Positions 44,379 through 55,959 of a stretch of DNA of 64,000 nt are shown here, one piece after another (the first letter of the stretch is position 1; each line of letters starts with the position of its first letter). A model generated the notes under the pieces. It had not been told where the DNA came from, did not search any database, and saw only the letters and a list, made by a program, of their open reading frames with translations. Both the position numbers and the translations under genes were made by a program. Origin of the DNA: Acanthosoma haemorrhoidale (Eukaryota > Arthropoda > Insecta > Hemiptera > Acanthosomatidae); assembly GCA_930367205.1 (NCBI GenBank), contig OV884012.1:51791239-51855238 (forward strand), in the 5' to 3' direction.

Positions 44379-47300
44379 GTATGGTAGCATTCCCACTTTG
44401 AATTAGGTTTTTCATTAATTTTTTATTATTATTGTTAACGTAACGGTGCACCCTTATGTACTCTAAAGTCTAATTGAACTTACTTCCTGTCATCTAATGA
44501 AAAACATCTCACAACATGGTGTATGTTTGGATGCTGGGGCTCATTGTTACTTTGTGCAGTTGATAACAAGGGGGAAGGTTATGTTATGGTTTGGTTACTT
44601 ACATTGAATGGATTGCAATTTAAGACAGTTATTATGGCGTAGTTTGCATTCATTTAATTTAAAAAGAGACAATTTTCCATTTATATAAAATGTAAATGAC
44701 TATTTTTGTTTCTTTATAAAATAACATTCATGTGAATGATTGTTTCTGACTGGAAAATCACAACAATTACAAGTAATGATACCTTACTAGATAATATTAC
44801 CTTAGGTTAAGAATAGAAGCAGTTAAAGTTCTACAGTATACGTTTTTTTTCTATTATATTGTTAAGTATTGTAATTAACAGTAAAATCGAAGTTTCAGAG
44901 TTAAAATTATGGTTAGAGTATTTTGGCATGTTGCGCTGTACATTATTAAAAAAGTGCTGTAATGTAGGGTGCGGATTTTGGGTTAAATTTAATGAAATAA
45001 AGATACTTGTCTTCTTAAAAAGTTTTATTTGTTTTTACAGCACCAGTACTTTCAACAGCCAACTGTCATCCTCAATAGCTGAAATATATATGACAAAACA
45101 CTACATCAACGTATTCATCAATCTTATTTTCATATATACATTTCCAACATTAAAATTAAATAAGGCAATGATTATCATTTTAAAATCTACAATTAGTAAA
45201 TATAGTTAAAATTTCTTGTGCCATTTTTACAAATAATTGTTGATTCAAATTACAAATATTTTAATGCAATTATTCAATCAATATTGCGACCAAATTACCT
45301 TGATAAAAATAATACTCCTGTTGATATAAAAATAAACTAAGTAAAAATTATCCTAATAGACATGCTAGCATCGTAGCTGTATCGGTCAGAAGGGGTTGGT
45401 CTCTCATCATAAGACCTAATTGTTTCTCCCTTTCTAGTAGACATAATAACTATGGTCATAGATCGTGCATTGATTCAGTATGGATAGAGGGACTCATTTA
45501 TAAATTAATAGCATAACACTTCCCAGACTACCTCATCAAGATAAACATTTAATAATAATATATATTTATAGAGCTAATAAACATTCCTTCCTCACATATT
45601 GCCTTCTATTTCATAATAAACAGTCTGATGTTATGAATTCAAAAGCTGGTCTGTTAAAGAGGTTGATACTCGCATTTTTGCTCTACATCTCTACTAAGGA
45701 CATACCAAGAACACAAAATGTTGGAATATCGATGTTCACTGACAAAAGATCACTACAAATCTTATCACATGAACTCAATAAAGAATATATTCAAAAAAGA
45801 TTTAAATAAATTCCCATATTATATAATAATATGTTTTTATTTGATTTGATTAATTTTAAAATTTAATCTATTATCTGAGGTTTTAAAGGTTCTTGTTAAT
45901 ATAAAAAGAAAACTCTGGCTAAAGGAAAATCAGATTTTGTTTTATTTACAGCAAATTCACCCTCATTTTATTTAAATACACTACAATAACTTCAATTTTC
46001 AACAAATTTTATTATTTACCTTAATATTTAACTCTAGAATGGCCAGATTTACTAGTTTGTATATATTCTTCTTTTTGTTTTTTCACTTTAACTTGGTTTG
46101 CTATGCTGTCAGTAATACCCACTTCTATCTCTTCAATCCTTCTTCTCTGGATAAAATTATTCTTCCTAATAATGCTCTTCCATGTTCCGATTGGCTATTA
46201 AATAAAAATTGTTCATTTTTCTTCAAATTTCAATACTTTGCCTCATGCTTTCACTAAATGAATAAAGCTAACCCTCATCCTTCTATCAGAACAGGTCAAC
46301 AACTAACAATCTCCCTACTTTTTCTCTTCTCCCCCACTCTTTCCACTGGTCATTTACCGCTCTTTTATGCCCACTAATTTTTCAAATTCAAATTCAAATT
46401 TCACAAGTCAAATATCACAACAATATATGTACACCGTTGGAAATTACAGTTACCAAATCAAAAACAAAGTCTACAGTATTTAAAACGGTACCAAAAAATC
46501 AATCATTACCTGATCAAAATCAAAACTATTAAGTTGGGGGCAAATATCACATATTTATGGTTCAAGCTGGATAGTGGTCTAACCTCCACCGGCATTACAA
46601 ACAATATTAAATCAAAGGTATTAGATACCGTTCGTAAAATATATCCAATTTTTTCCAAAATATCAAGTTTAAGTAATAATAAAAAAAATCTTAATATATA
46701 AACAGTGTATTCGGCCAATAATGTCTTACGCATGCCCAATTTGTAGCTTAATGAACACTTCAAATTACATAAAACTAGAAATACTCATAACCGTTGTTTA
46801 ATGATAGGAAAAACATTGACTGCTACACTAAAAATACGAAAAATCACGAAGAACTAAGGCAACAATAGATGCACAAATCAAACAGTTATCATTTCATTTT
46901 TTTGAAAATGTCCCCATTCAGCTGAGTATGTAATCGAAATAGGTTATTAAAAAATAGATTGATAAAAACTATTTCTTCACAAAAGAACAAAACACATATT
47001 CCTGTAATTATAACATCTTGGCATATATAAATATTTATTACCAATTACTTCTGTCTATAGAATTTGTTATTAGAAAAAATAATCAAGGCCTATAAACAAA
47101 TTAGGTCTTTTGCTGTAGAAACGTTGTTATTATAACATAACTTCAGTTTTTTTTTAATGTGTTTTTAACTTTAAATTTAGAATAATTAATTATTTTTATT
47201 TTTTTAAGAGCTGTTCTAAATGAACATTGTACATATCTGTATGTAGTTAAATTTGCAATAAAAATTTCTATTTAAATTATTCTTTTAACTTTATTTTAAT

Positions 47301-47873
47301 GCATTCCAGCTTTTTAATGCAATAAAGACTAATACTATTATGTTACTTAGGAGGTAGAAGTTTTTTTTTTGGTAAAAATATATTATTTGTGCAATTGGTC
47401 ATGAGTTTTATAATGGTTCCATTCATTCATCATTCGTTCATCCATTCACATGGTATAATGTGACGTGGAATGAGGAGGTTCTAGCCTAGATACTCCAAAA
47501 TGGTATTTATTATCATCCTCACTAGTTATTCTGATATAGTTCCCATTTATGTTAATCTGTATCATTTGGTATACTTCATTCTGTTTGCTTAAGTTAAAGT
47601 TTTTTAATTTATTTTTTGTTTAGTATATTGTGTACTAAATTTTTATTGTTTCCATTTGCCAGTGTTATGCCTTCTATAAATCTTAATTCTTTCTTATGGT
47701 TTTCTTTGTTAAAGGAGATGCTATTAAGTCTTTCAAAGGGTGATTTGAAAATTGTATGATTTTGTCTGAAATGGTGGACTGTGTCATTGTGGATAGTGGT
47801 TTACTCAATAATTGTCGAGTTCATGTTTTTCTCCTTTCTTCTCTGTTGTTCTTTGAGGAAATTAATGTTGGGT

Positions 47874-47950
47874 GTCACGAGGGGGGTGCCTAGTTACCCT
47901 TGCCCTGGTGACGAAGTGAGGGTTGATTAGGCTATGACCTGGACAATTGT
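47874..47950 (+). repeat. Family-Y repeat, copy Y2
   Basis: Nearly identical to Y1 at 26,553-26,630. It abuts X3, so on the minus strand the order is X then Y. Confidence 0.75.
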
Positions 47951-47959
47951 TTCATGACG

Positions 47960-48337
47960 GGTCGTACTATCTGACTCCATATTTGATTGGTATGTGCCCC
48001 GACAATGCACTATGTTCAGGAGAAGAGGTATAGGGTAGGTAGTTTAGGTAGTTTGTGTGGTCTTGGAATGACCACAAATTCACACTCGGTATCTGAGGGT
48101 AGGCGAAATCCGTCCGGATTCCAAAGGCGAGTGTGAACCGGAGAGAGGCAGACTGGATTGCCGTGGGAGACACTACTAGGTAAATTTGTAGGGCCACGGC
48201 AACCGTTGTCCGCTAGGGAGAGGTCTCTCCCAAGGAGCTGCTAGTTTTAGCGAGGTGAAGGCAGAGAATCCCACTAGGAGAGTGTGGGGTCTGACAAGGC
48301 CGGACTAAAACATAGCGAGGTTAGGAAGAGAGGTCCA
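47960..48337 (-). mobile_element. Family-X unit, copy X3, truncated at both ends
   Basis: Reverse complement of X1/X2 from the 'cctaacctcgctatgtttta' landmark to the ATGGAGTCAGAT motif. After the ATG it diverges from X2 and runs into the Y unit. Confidence 0.7.
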
Positions 48338-49916
48338 GAGGTTTTCATAAATGACAAGGCCAAGTTTTGAGACATCAGTGGAGCCACAAGTCAGTTAGAG
48401 AGTCGTCTTGAGAATGATTTACAGGCCAAAACCTGGCCCTACTTATAGTCAGTGGTGGCTCGTTAGACCCAATCTTGTGAGGTTTTATTGTACCCACTGA
48501 CAGCCCAGTATGTGCCTTTGTTCTCGTAGTGACTCAGGCCTTTGTCCGGGTCGTTACTACCTGCTCTTGGGTAGAGGGTGAGGTTTCCCAGCCTCTAACT
48601 AATTACTTGCAGCTGCGTTCTTTATTGTTTACAACATTTACAATGACTTATGGTTTGGTAATGTTATTTACATTTGTTTAATTTAATTTACAATATATAT
48701 ACAATAGGGTGATTTATCTTATGTAGTTAGCGGTCCCTACAATTAATTTCATTGTTATCCTCTAATTCCTTTGTAAACTGTATATTATTCTTTATTTAAT
48801 TTATTGTTTCAGTCAGTTTTCTGATAGTGGTAGAATATTCCTAGATGCTTATTAAAATATTGTCTACATGTCTTCTCCAGGGGGTTAATTTTCCCCCCAC
48901 AAGAATTTTTCAGATATTTATTTGGTTTTTAAGTCCATAAATACTATAATAAGGCTAACAGACAGAAGAAAAACAATCAACTCCTGGTAAATGTATGTTA
49001 ATCTCTTGACGCAGCCCTGTTCTCCAGTATATCAAAAGCTCTTGACAATATTTCACTTATACATTTAAGAATTATTTTTAGTTTAATGTTAGATTTTGTT
49101 ATTACATCTTGGTCTAGTCACTACAACTCTGATAAATTAACCCCCCCTCCCCCATGGGCCGCCCATTCAGTATTCTATAAACGTTATTTGGTTTATAGAA
49201 AAAACAATTCTTCCAAAGAAATTTTAATTCATGAAAAAAAATTGCAGGCAATGGACCTTTTTGCCCCCACCAACATTCTTCAAAAATAATTTTAAATAAA
49301 AATTTCAAAGCAATTGATGTGAAAAAATAATTTCCCTTCAAAATTTGTAAGTCTTTCATCGGCATCTATATCCATAATAATGTGTCTAACTGCTGATGAA
49401 TTATTTATTTCGAACGATTTACTATTGCATCCGTTTTCCGCTTAACTTATATTGAGGTCCTATTAATAACATCTATAAAAATGATTATGTTACAAAGATC
49501 AAATTAGTCGAAGAACAATATAGAGTCCAATTTAATGTATTTTTATACTTAACTTAAAGATAAGTATATATCGAATGGTGACATCAAGCAGTTGGAATAT
49601 TGTAAGATATCAAACATTTATTAATGCAATTATACCTGATTACAACATGCCCGATTGGAGACAAGATTTAAGAGGATCCCCCTCCAAAAAAAAAAAAGTA
49701 ACTACTATAGTTTACAATTCACATAAAGTATTTTCAACACATTTCACGATACAAAGATCATAATCATTAACAGAAAACTAATGCGTTCTGTGAAAAATCC
49801 TGCCCTGAGTTACCATTTATAAAACATAGAAGTTGGTGCAAATGAGCTTTAAAAGACAAATTGTACTATATATGATATTTTTAGAGTATATTGCTAAGTA
49901 TTGTTTTACATAAAAA

Positions 49917-49945
49917 TGTTGATTCTATGTTAAAAATAGAATCAA
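49917..49945. repeat. Short perfect palindrome, 11-bp stem
   Basis: GTTGATTCTAT, a 7-nt spacer, then ATAGAATCAAC. Confidence 0.8.
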
Positions 49946-50217
49946 CAAATAAACAATGTATATATTACAGCATTCCTGATTCAAAAACGATCTTAAAAGT
50001 ATTTGTCTATGAGATTGTGCCTGATTTAACGTCTGTTTGGTATCGCATGGTTAAATATAATTTTAAATAATTAATAATGTATTATATACTTGAGGGTTGC
50101 CTGGAAATAATGTACACCAAGCGATATATCGGCGTATAGTGAAATGTTTTATTAATAGACCAAATAAATGTTAATAAAGAATAATTAAATGTAAATACTT
50201 CCAATTGTTTCACTACA

Positions 50218-50749
50218 GTGTACATCAATATACAAATCTTATGTTACCCAGTCGTATGAATCTTCGACATGGAATGTTAATTGAAGAAAATAGATGACTG
50301 AACCGACTCTGTATATAGACGTCCTGGGCATGTCGCGGTGACTGTCGGTACAAAGTGATCCTCAGCCCAGTCACCAGTTTAGATCCTCTGGGACGCTGTA
50401 TTGGGTCCTGGATCATTCCAGAGAGAACCGAGAGGAACCGCGAGTCTCCTCCCTTGTTCTCCGAGTCTCCCGAGTTCCATTCTTTCGGGGTGTTCTTATA
50501 GAAAAAGGCGCCTTTTTTCCTCTCCTTGGTTCCTCTCGGTTCTCTCTGGAATGATCCAGGACCCAATACAGCGTCCCAGAGGATCTAAACTGGTGACTGG
50601 GCTGAGGATCACTTTGTACCGACAGTCACCGCGACATGCCCAGGACGTCTATATACAGAGTCGGTTCAGTCATCTATTTTCTTCAATTAACATTCCATGT
50701 CGAAGATTCATACGACTGGGTAACATAAGATTTGTATATTGATGTACAC
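50218..50749. repeat. Perfect inverted repeat, 222-bp arms with 88-nt loop
   Basis: Arm 50,218-50,439 is the reverse complement of arm 50,528-50,749 at every position I compared, including the ends and the middle, on one axis with no indel. The next bases on both sides mismatch at once. The loop (50,440-50,527) is unrelated GC-richer sequence. The arms are GC-richer than the surroundings, and each strand shows a 113-codon open frame that is simply the mirror of the other. No target duplication is evident. Transcribed as part of the gene 2 intron it would fold into a long dsRNA hairpin. An assembly or amplification artefact must be excluded. Confidence 0.92.
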
Positions 50750-50977
50750 CGTTTTTTTGGAAAGAAATTATTGACGTATTCCTACTCTGGCCAGGGTAAA
50801 AACCTTCTTTTTTTTTTTTTTACAAGGCATAGGAATATCTTCCGAAGCGGTAGTTCTAGCCAGTTAGGGCCATAAAATGTCGCCTCTGTCCCAAGGTTCC
50901 CCCTCCTGGATCTTATTCTTAATATATTCCGATGGTAAGATGATATGTTATTAATTCTTACAGGTTAATATTTTTAG

Positions 50978-51104
50978 TTAATATAATATCGCTAGATGAG
51001 TACTATTTAAGCAAGCTATCTCATAAGTGCATAAAGTCTACCTACTGTGCCGGTATAGTAACTGGTACTATAGCAGGCGTACTGCTAGGTGCGACAGCAG
51101 GAAG
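50978..51104 (+). CDS. Gene 2, second coding exon with glycine-zipper membrane segment
   Basis: Acceptor TTTTTAG, donor GGTAAGC. It joins exon 1 in phase and encodes NIISLDEYYLSKLSHKCIKS then TYCAGIVTGTIAGVLLGATA and G. Glycines at residues 56, 60, 64, 68 and 72 of the joined protein make a strict GxxxGxxxGxxxGxxxG series within a hydrophobic stretch, suggesting a transmembrane helix that packs tightly or oligomerises. It ends in phase 2. Family unknown. Confidence 0.6.
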
Positions 51105-52500
51105 GTAAGCCCCAGTCAGCAAATCGTTTACGGTCACAAAGGAAGCTGACCCCAGTTTTAATACCTAACATGGCTAGCGGGAAGGCGTACCACAACGGAA
51201 GGAGATCCCTATAGCCGACACAGGCTTGTAAACCTGGAATCGTTGAAACAAATAAAAGAGATCCCAGTACCATTAGCCAAAATAAAGAGTGGATCTTTCT
51301 AAGTTTCTGACATCACACCAATTTAGCGTGCGAACAATGGACTACTTGAGTTGAACCGTAGTTTAACTAATTGATGTACGCAATATATTGGAGCGAGGCA
51401 TCTCCTATATTACGAGATATTAAACGAATGACGGCATTAAGTAATACGAACAATATCTAACACAAAGGCATACGAAACGGTATACCAAACAAAGCCAAGA
51501 CATGACGGATAGCCGTAAACATGTTTAACATTATTGATTACAAATTATGACCGCTACGCAAATATGAAGAAACGGGAAAGGTAGTGGGATAGGCTTCTAT
51601 TCAAGGGAAAAACAGACAGGCCTCAGGTGAGTGACACAGAAATAATTGTGAGGAGGAAAGTGATCTAATGGGGGCTACAGGCGACACCATAAATCACACC
51701 TTGATACACCGGCAACTCAGAGTTATACTGCGAAAAACATAAAGCCGTGAATAGTTATACGAATCACCGTGGTTACCAAACAGGGTCGGGGATCACTTTG
51801 ATATAAAACCCTTGAGATTTGAATTTGGTGTCTTTCTGTTCTACTCCATCGTTCTGTTCTGTTCAACTGAGTGCTATTTATCGTGCTCATTGGTTTGTCT
51901 CTCGTGACCCAAAGGCTAGCCCAGCTTTTCTAAATATTCAACTAGCAGATCAAAATCCAGTATACTGGAGAGATCAGCACACAGATAAATAAGATCTTGC
52001 CTAAGAATTGATTAAACTACAGTAAACTATATAATGACAATTCAATAGTTATTAATCATAATCCAATTTCATTTAATAATAACGATTCATTTAAAGGAAA
52101 TAACAAACCAATCCATTAAATTCCATTAAAAAATAAATTTATGACCGGAGTATCCACTCCTTTAGTCATCCGACTCCCGATACTATGATCCATCCGTCTT
52201 TCCTGTCTCCTGATTGGGAGTGGGCATATAAACAAACTAGAAAAAGAATTCTGAAAACATAGCAGAAGGTCGTTATCTTTTGACATACTTATACTTGACT
52301 AATAGCAAATATTTTTGTCAAGATTTTTTTAAAGGGAAATTCTTGAATATAATGAAACAAACTTTTCCAAGCAAAAAAAAAAAAATTATCGGTCACACTT
52401 GAACAGCTAGATACTCCAGTTTTTTTTTCTGTTATGTTAACTTACAGATAATTTGATATTAAATCGTGATCTACTTATCTACCGTTATTTTTTTTAGGCG
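51105..52500 (+). other. Gene 2 intron or downstream region, no exon supported
   Basis: Normal-complexity sequence with moderate GC up to about 51.9 kb. No repeat partner or exon is recognised. Confidence 0.4.
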
Positions 52501-52530
52501 GGGATCTCTAATAAGGTTATACTACATACA

Positions 52531-52842
52531 TTGTTCAAAGTTGTAAAGCAGACACAAGGCTGCTTGGATTTAGTTCACCTCAGACATAAAAGTAGTTTTT
52601 GTGAAAAGAAATACCAGCTGTTTAAAGTGATTTATTTGCACGAAAGAAAGTTTGAGCCACTCTTTGATCGAATGTCGTCCTGTTCAGAAAACGTTCAGAC
52701 AACAATGTTGTTAGGCTATATTTTCTGCCAATTCTGCGTTCAAAACATATTCTGTCATTTTCGGAAGGCTGTTACGAAATTGATTGGTAGTGGTGGTCAC
52801 TTTCACAGCTGTCAAGAACCAGTTTATCGGGAGCGTGTTTAG
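52531..52842 (+). other. Open frame of 103 codons, unidentified
   Basis: The frame is Cys/His/Lys-rich and lies 220 bp upstream of a transposase C-terminal remnant on the same strand. It may be part of that decayed element, but I find no transposase motif. Confidence 0.2.
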
Positions 52843-53064
52843 ATACTTACTTATAGAAGTTATTTTTTTCATCTTATTGAGAAAGCCGTATATATTTTGT
52901 TATACATTGTGTTTCATTTTTCGCGGAAATAATATAATAATCATATATAATTAATAATATATAGTCATATAATAATTAACTGTATATTTTCTGAATATTG
53001 CGCTGAATTCCGGTTTTGCGTATTTTTCGTTACAAGTTCAAAGCTTAGCTTCAACTTGGTCCTG

Positions 53065-53213
53065 TACGGAGAACTGCAGAACTGAAGGAAGCGATTCGAC
53101 GAGAGATGGCAGCTATCCCTCGACAAATGGTTCAGCGGGTGATGTTGAACTTTCGGGAGACGCTCGAAGAGTGCGTTCGCCGAAATGGGCATCATTTGGA
53201 GGACATTATTTTT
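53065..53213 (+). pseudogene. Transposase C-terminal remnant (Tc1/mariner superfamily)
   Basis: The frame reads LKEAIRREMAAIPRQMVQRV then MLNFRETLEECVRRNGHHLE and DIIF before TAA. This is the typical ending 'L...I..e...Ip..m...v..n...R...Ci...G.hfe..l' of many insect Tc1-like transposases. Nothing upstream preserves the DDE core. Confidence 0.6.
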
Positions 53214-54099
53214 TAAACCTAAATTTCGATTCTTGATTACTTAATGGCAAGTTCTAATAAACGTGTTCTATGAATAAAATTTTGAAATATAATCTATGCA
53301 TTTTTTATAAAGCGTTGAAAACGTAAATAGATCACTGAAACACACAGTACTAAAGGAATTCCCAACAATGGGTGAGTCCCGTCACTTAGTTATCTTTTAA
53401 ACAAGACGCGGTCATCACCTCCTTCCATTTTAGCTACAGTACGAGGAGTATGTCATAATTGTATTTTTGATAAATAAAATAGTTAGTATTTTCGAAAGAA
53501 ACAAAAAGAAACTTTCACACACAGCACATAACATATACTCGTAAACACGTAGTTCTAAGCTGAAGTGTAAAGCTGTAAGAAAAGAAATTTTTTTTTTTTC
53601 TAAAGAGTAAATTTTCTTTGACAAATATTGACATCTTTCAAAATTTGTTCCAAGGTCTGATCGCTATTAAACACAAAACAATGTAATTGTCCAAAAGCAC
53701 TTAAATATAATGAAGTGATAAGGTCTTTTTTATCTGGCAAAAGCAAATAGAATATTGGTGTCGATCAAAAATAAACTATCGAATATGTGAAGATAACTAC
53801 TTATCAATAAATAGAGGTATGTTCAAGCAAAAAATCTTGAGAATCATCACTAAGTACTGGTGGGAAGGTCGATGAAGGAATTTGTGCCCTGCTGAAGACA
53901 TTGAGCAACCAGATTTTCACACGAAATACATCAATCAATAGAATATAAAATAAAATTTATTGTTTGAAACGTCAATTCGTAATATATACCACTTAATTAT
54001 TATAAAAATGGAAATATAATAAATCGTTAGAATCTCGAGTCAAACAGTCCACTTGGACTTATGCCAAATTTATATGGCGCAATTTAACTAATATTAAGA

Positions 54100-54293
54100 A
54101 TATATAAGCAGAAGGTGAGCCTCATCACCTAGTGTTGTAGATGTATTTTTTGACTTTTTTACTACAAATTGAAATGTAACATATTTATTCACTCCTTTGA
54201 ATGCATCTGCGTATGCAGTACGAGGAGCAAATTGTAATCCAATAATTTTTTGTTCATTGTAAATAAAGAGGTTTTGAAAAAAAAAAAAAAAAA
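54100..54293 (+). mobile_element. Family-A LINE 3'-end insertion with target-site duplication
   Basis: It matches 605-807 almost base for base: 'tataagcagaaggtgagcct', the hairpin AGGTGA-6 nt-TCACCT, 'cgtatgcagtacgagg', AATAAA and 'gaggttttga' plus about 20 A. ATTAAGA occurs at 54,093-54,099 and directly after the tail at 54,296-54,302, a likely duplication. The near-identity to the 605-807 copy suggests relatively recent insertion. Confidence 0.8.
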
Positions 54294-54829
54294 AAATTAA
54301 GATTATAGCCCCTGTTCCGGAAGTAAAATTTGATATAGCTACCATATATTATTTTAATAAGAATAATGAACATTAATGTATTGTATAATACATATAATAA
54401 GCCACAAATCTGATGTAATGGAATGAGTTATTATTTTTAAAAGGAAATAGATTTTAAACGAAAATTAAATCAGAATTATTGACTAGTGGTTGACGTTATA
54501 TAATAATATGATATATTGCAATTTCAATGATTAATTTTAATTAGCTCAAAATTCTTAATCTAAATGATGTAATTAAGTGGTGTCTTCGGTATTGAAGTAG
54601 GCGTCTAAACAGTTCAGTCCGGCATTGCCTCAGTGCAAGGAAGATAAGACCACCCCTCCCCTTACTCCTAAAATTTAAGTTGAAACAAGTAAAAAACCGA
54701 AATATGTTCACTGAAATGCGTTCCTTGTACTGCGTCACATCCATTTTAAGGAGGAACTTAAAGCTTAAACAACCGGTTAGACAATTATAAAAACTAAAAA
54801 AGGATCAGGTGATAAGGCTCACCTTCGAG

Positions 54830-55700
54830 TTACATGACAGGATATAAAACTAACTTACAAACTATAAACTAGGCTGCCTAGGAGTGTCGATCTGTGCGTG
54901 CGCTTAGGCAGACAAGGTTGCCAGCGTTCCACTGGAGTTGATATTGAGGCCACCAGTTGGACTAAGAAAGTCAGCCATAAAGGCCTCCATCCAGGATGGG
55001 GCCGTTTCGAGGTTGCTGCGCTGCTCAGGCCGGTGATAGCCCGGGGTCAAGCCTTGGATCTGGCAAGATGCCACTTACCGAATTGGTCGAGAGTGTTCTC
55101 AAACCCCTGGCACCTGTGGCATTGGGGTATACCCCTATCCCCTCTGAAGACAACCACGCGAAATATCTTGTGGTTCACTGCTCTAATCTACTTAAGGGAG
55201 TTGGGCGTGATATCCAGTGTTGTCGTTATTGAGACTGTGAATACCTCCGTTTTTCGGTCAGCTGCATTTTTACGACGCAATCTTTTCATGTCGAGGATTA
55301 CCTCGACATTGTTAAAAGCTAAGTCCCATGAAAAGAAACTTTTTATTTTTTTCACCCACCTTGTTGGGGTGTGTGTGGTGAGACAATTCCTTAGGACCTT
55401 TGCAGCTCTAACACTGCTGTAGTCCTGGGCGGTGCTGTGTTAGTTACACATGTTGGGGGCGGATAAAAAGTTACACCTTCCCATAATCGCCGGAGGGTAC
55501 GGGTTGTTATACCGGCTGACAGCAGCCACTGAGTGATGTCAGTGGTAGTTTTCTTGCCTGTGTTGGCGATGGTGATACTTTTTCAGGAGGTGTGGTGCCC
55601 GCCATGTTGCTGGCACCTCCTGCCAAACCACTTGGCCCTGCAGTTTTCGGGTCTAACACAGGTACTTTTCCTGAGACGTAGCTGAGTAGATAAGACCATG
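54830..55700 (+). other. GC-rich block, probable mobile-element fragment, unidentified
   Basis: The GC content is clearly above the flanks. Open frames of 174 and 78 codons overlap (54,898-55,422 and 54,996-55,232). A hairpin AGGAGGTG..CACCTCCT lies near 55,585-55,623. No motif identifies it. It may be part of an LTR or non-LTR element not otherwise present in the window. Confidence 0.3.
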
Positions 55701-55959
55701 TTTAATGCTAAGGTTTATATTGCCAGAAGTGATCCCCACTTCATTTTCGGGACGGCGCTGGGTTCAATTGTTCTTCTGTCTCTAGGTTCTATAGCTTCGA
55801 CATGTCTGTGTTGGTGACATATTCGACCTAGTACCTGCGGTATTCTACCGTTACGTGTACCACTATTCTACCTAGACAGGTACTTCCATAAGGTAGAGGG
55901 TTTCATTTGAGTCAACGAGGTACCCACGGTATTCCCTGTAGTTTTGCCTTCTAATAGCC

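Larger units (their letters stand above)
44379..50977 (+). other. Large first intron of gene 2
   Basis: 6.6 kb. It contains the Y2 and X3 repeats (47,874-48,337), a moderately GC-rich stretch to 48,610, a small palindrome at 49,917-49,945 and the 222-bp inverted repeat (50,218-50,749). No exon is supported. An open frame at 46,039-46,257 starts with a hydrophobic stretch but has no context. Confidence 0.45.

Noticed and set aside
46039..46257. Frame beginning with a signal-peptide-like hydrophobic stretch
   Set aside because: Composition is Phe/Leu-rich as expected from T-rich DNA. No continuation or homology.
50225..50742. Two 113-codon open frames on opposite strands with identical C-terminal halves
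   Set aside because: They are mirror translations of the perfect inverted repeat, not two genes. No start context or family motif supports coding.
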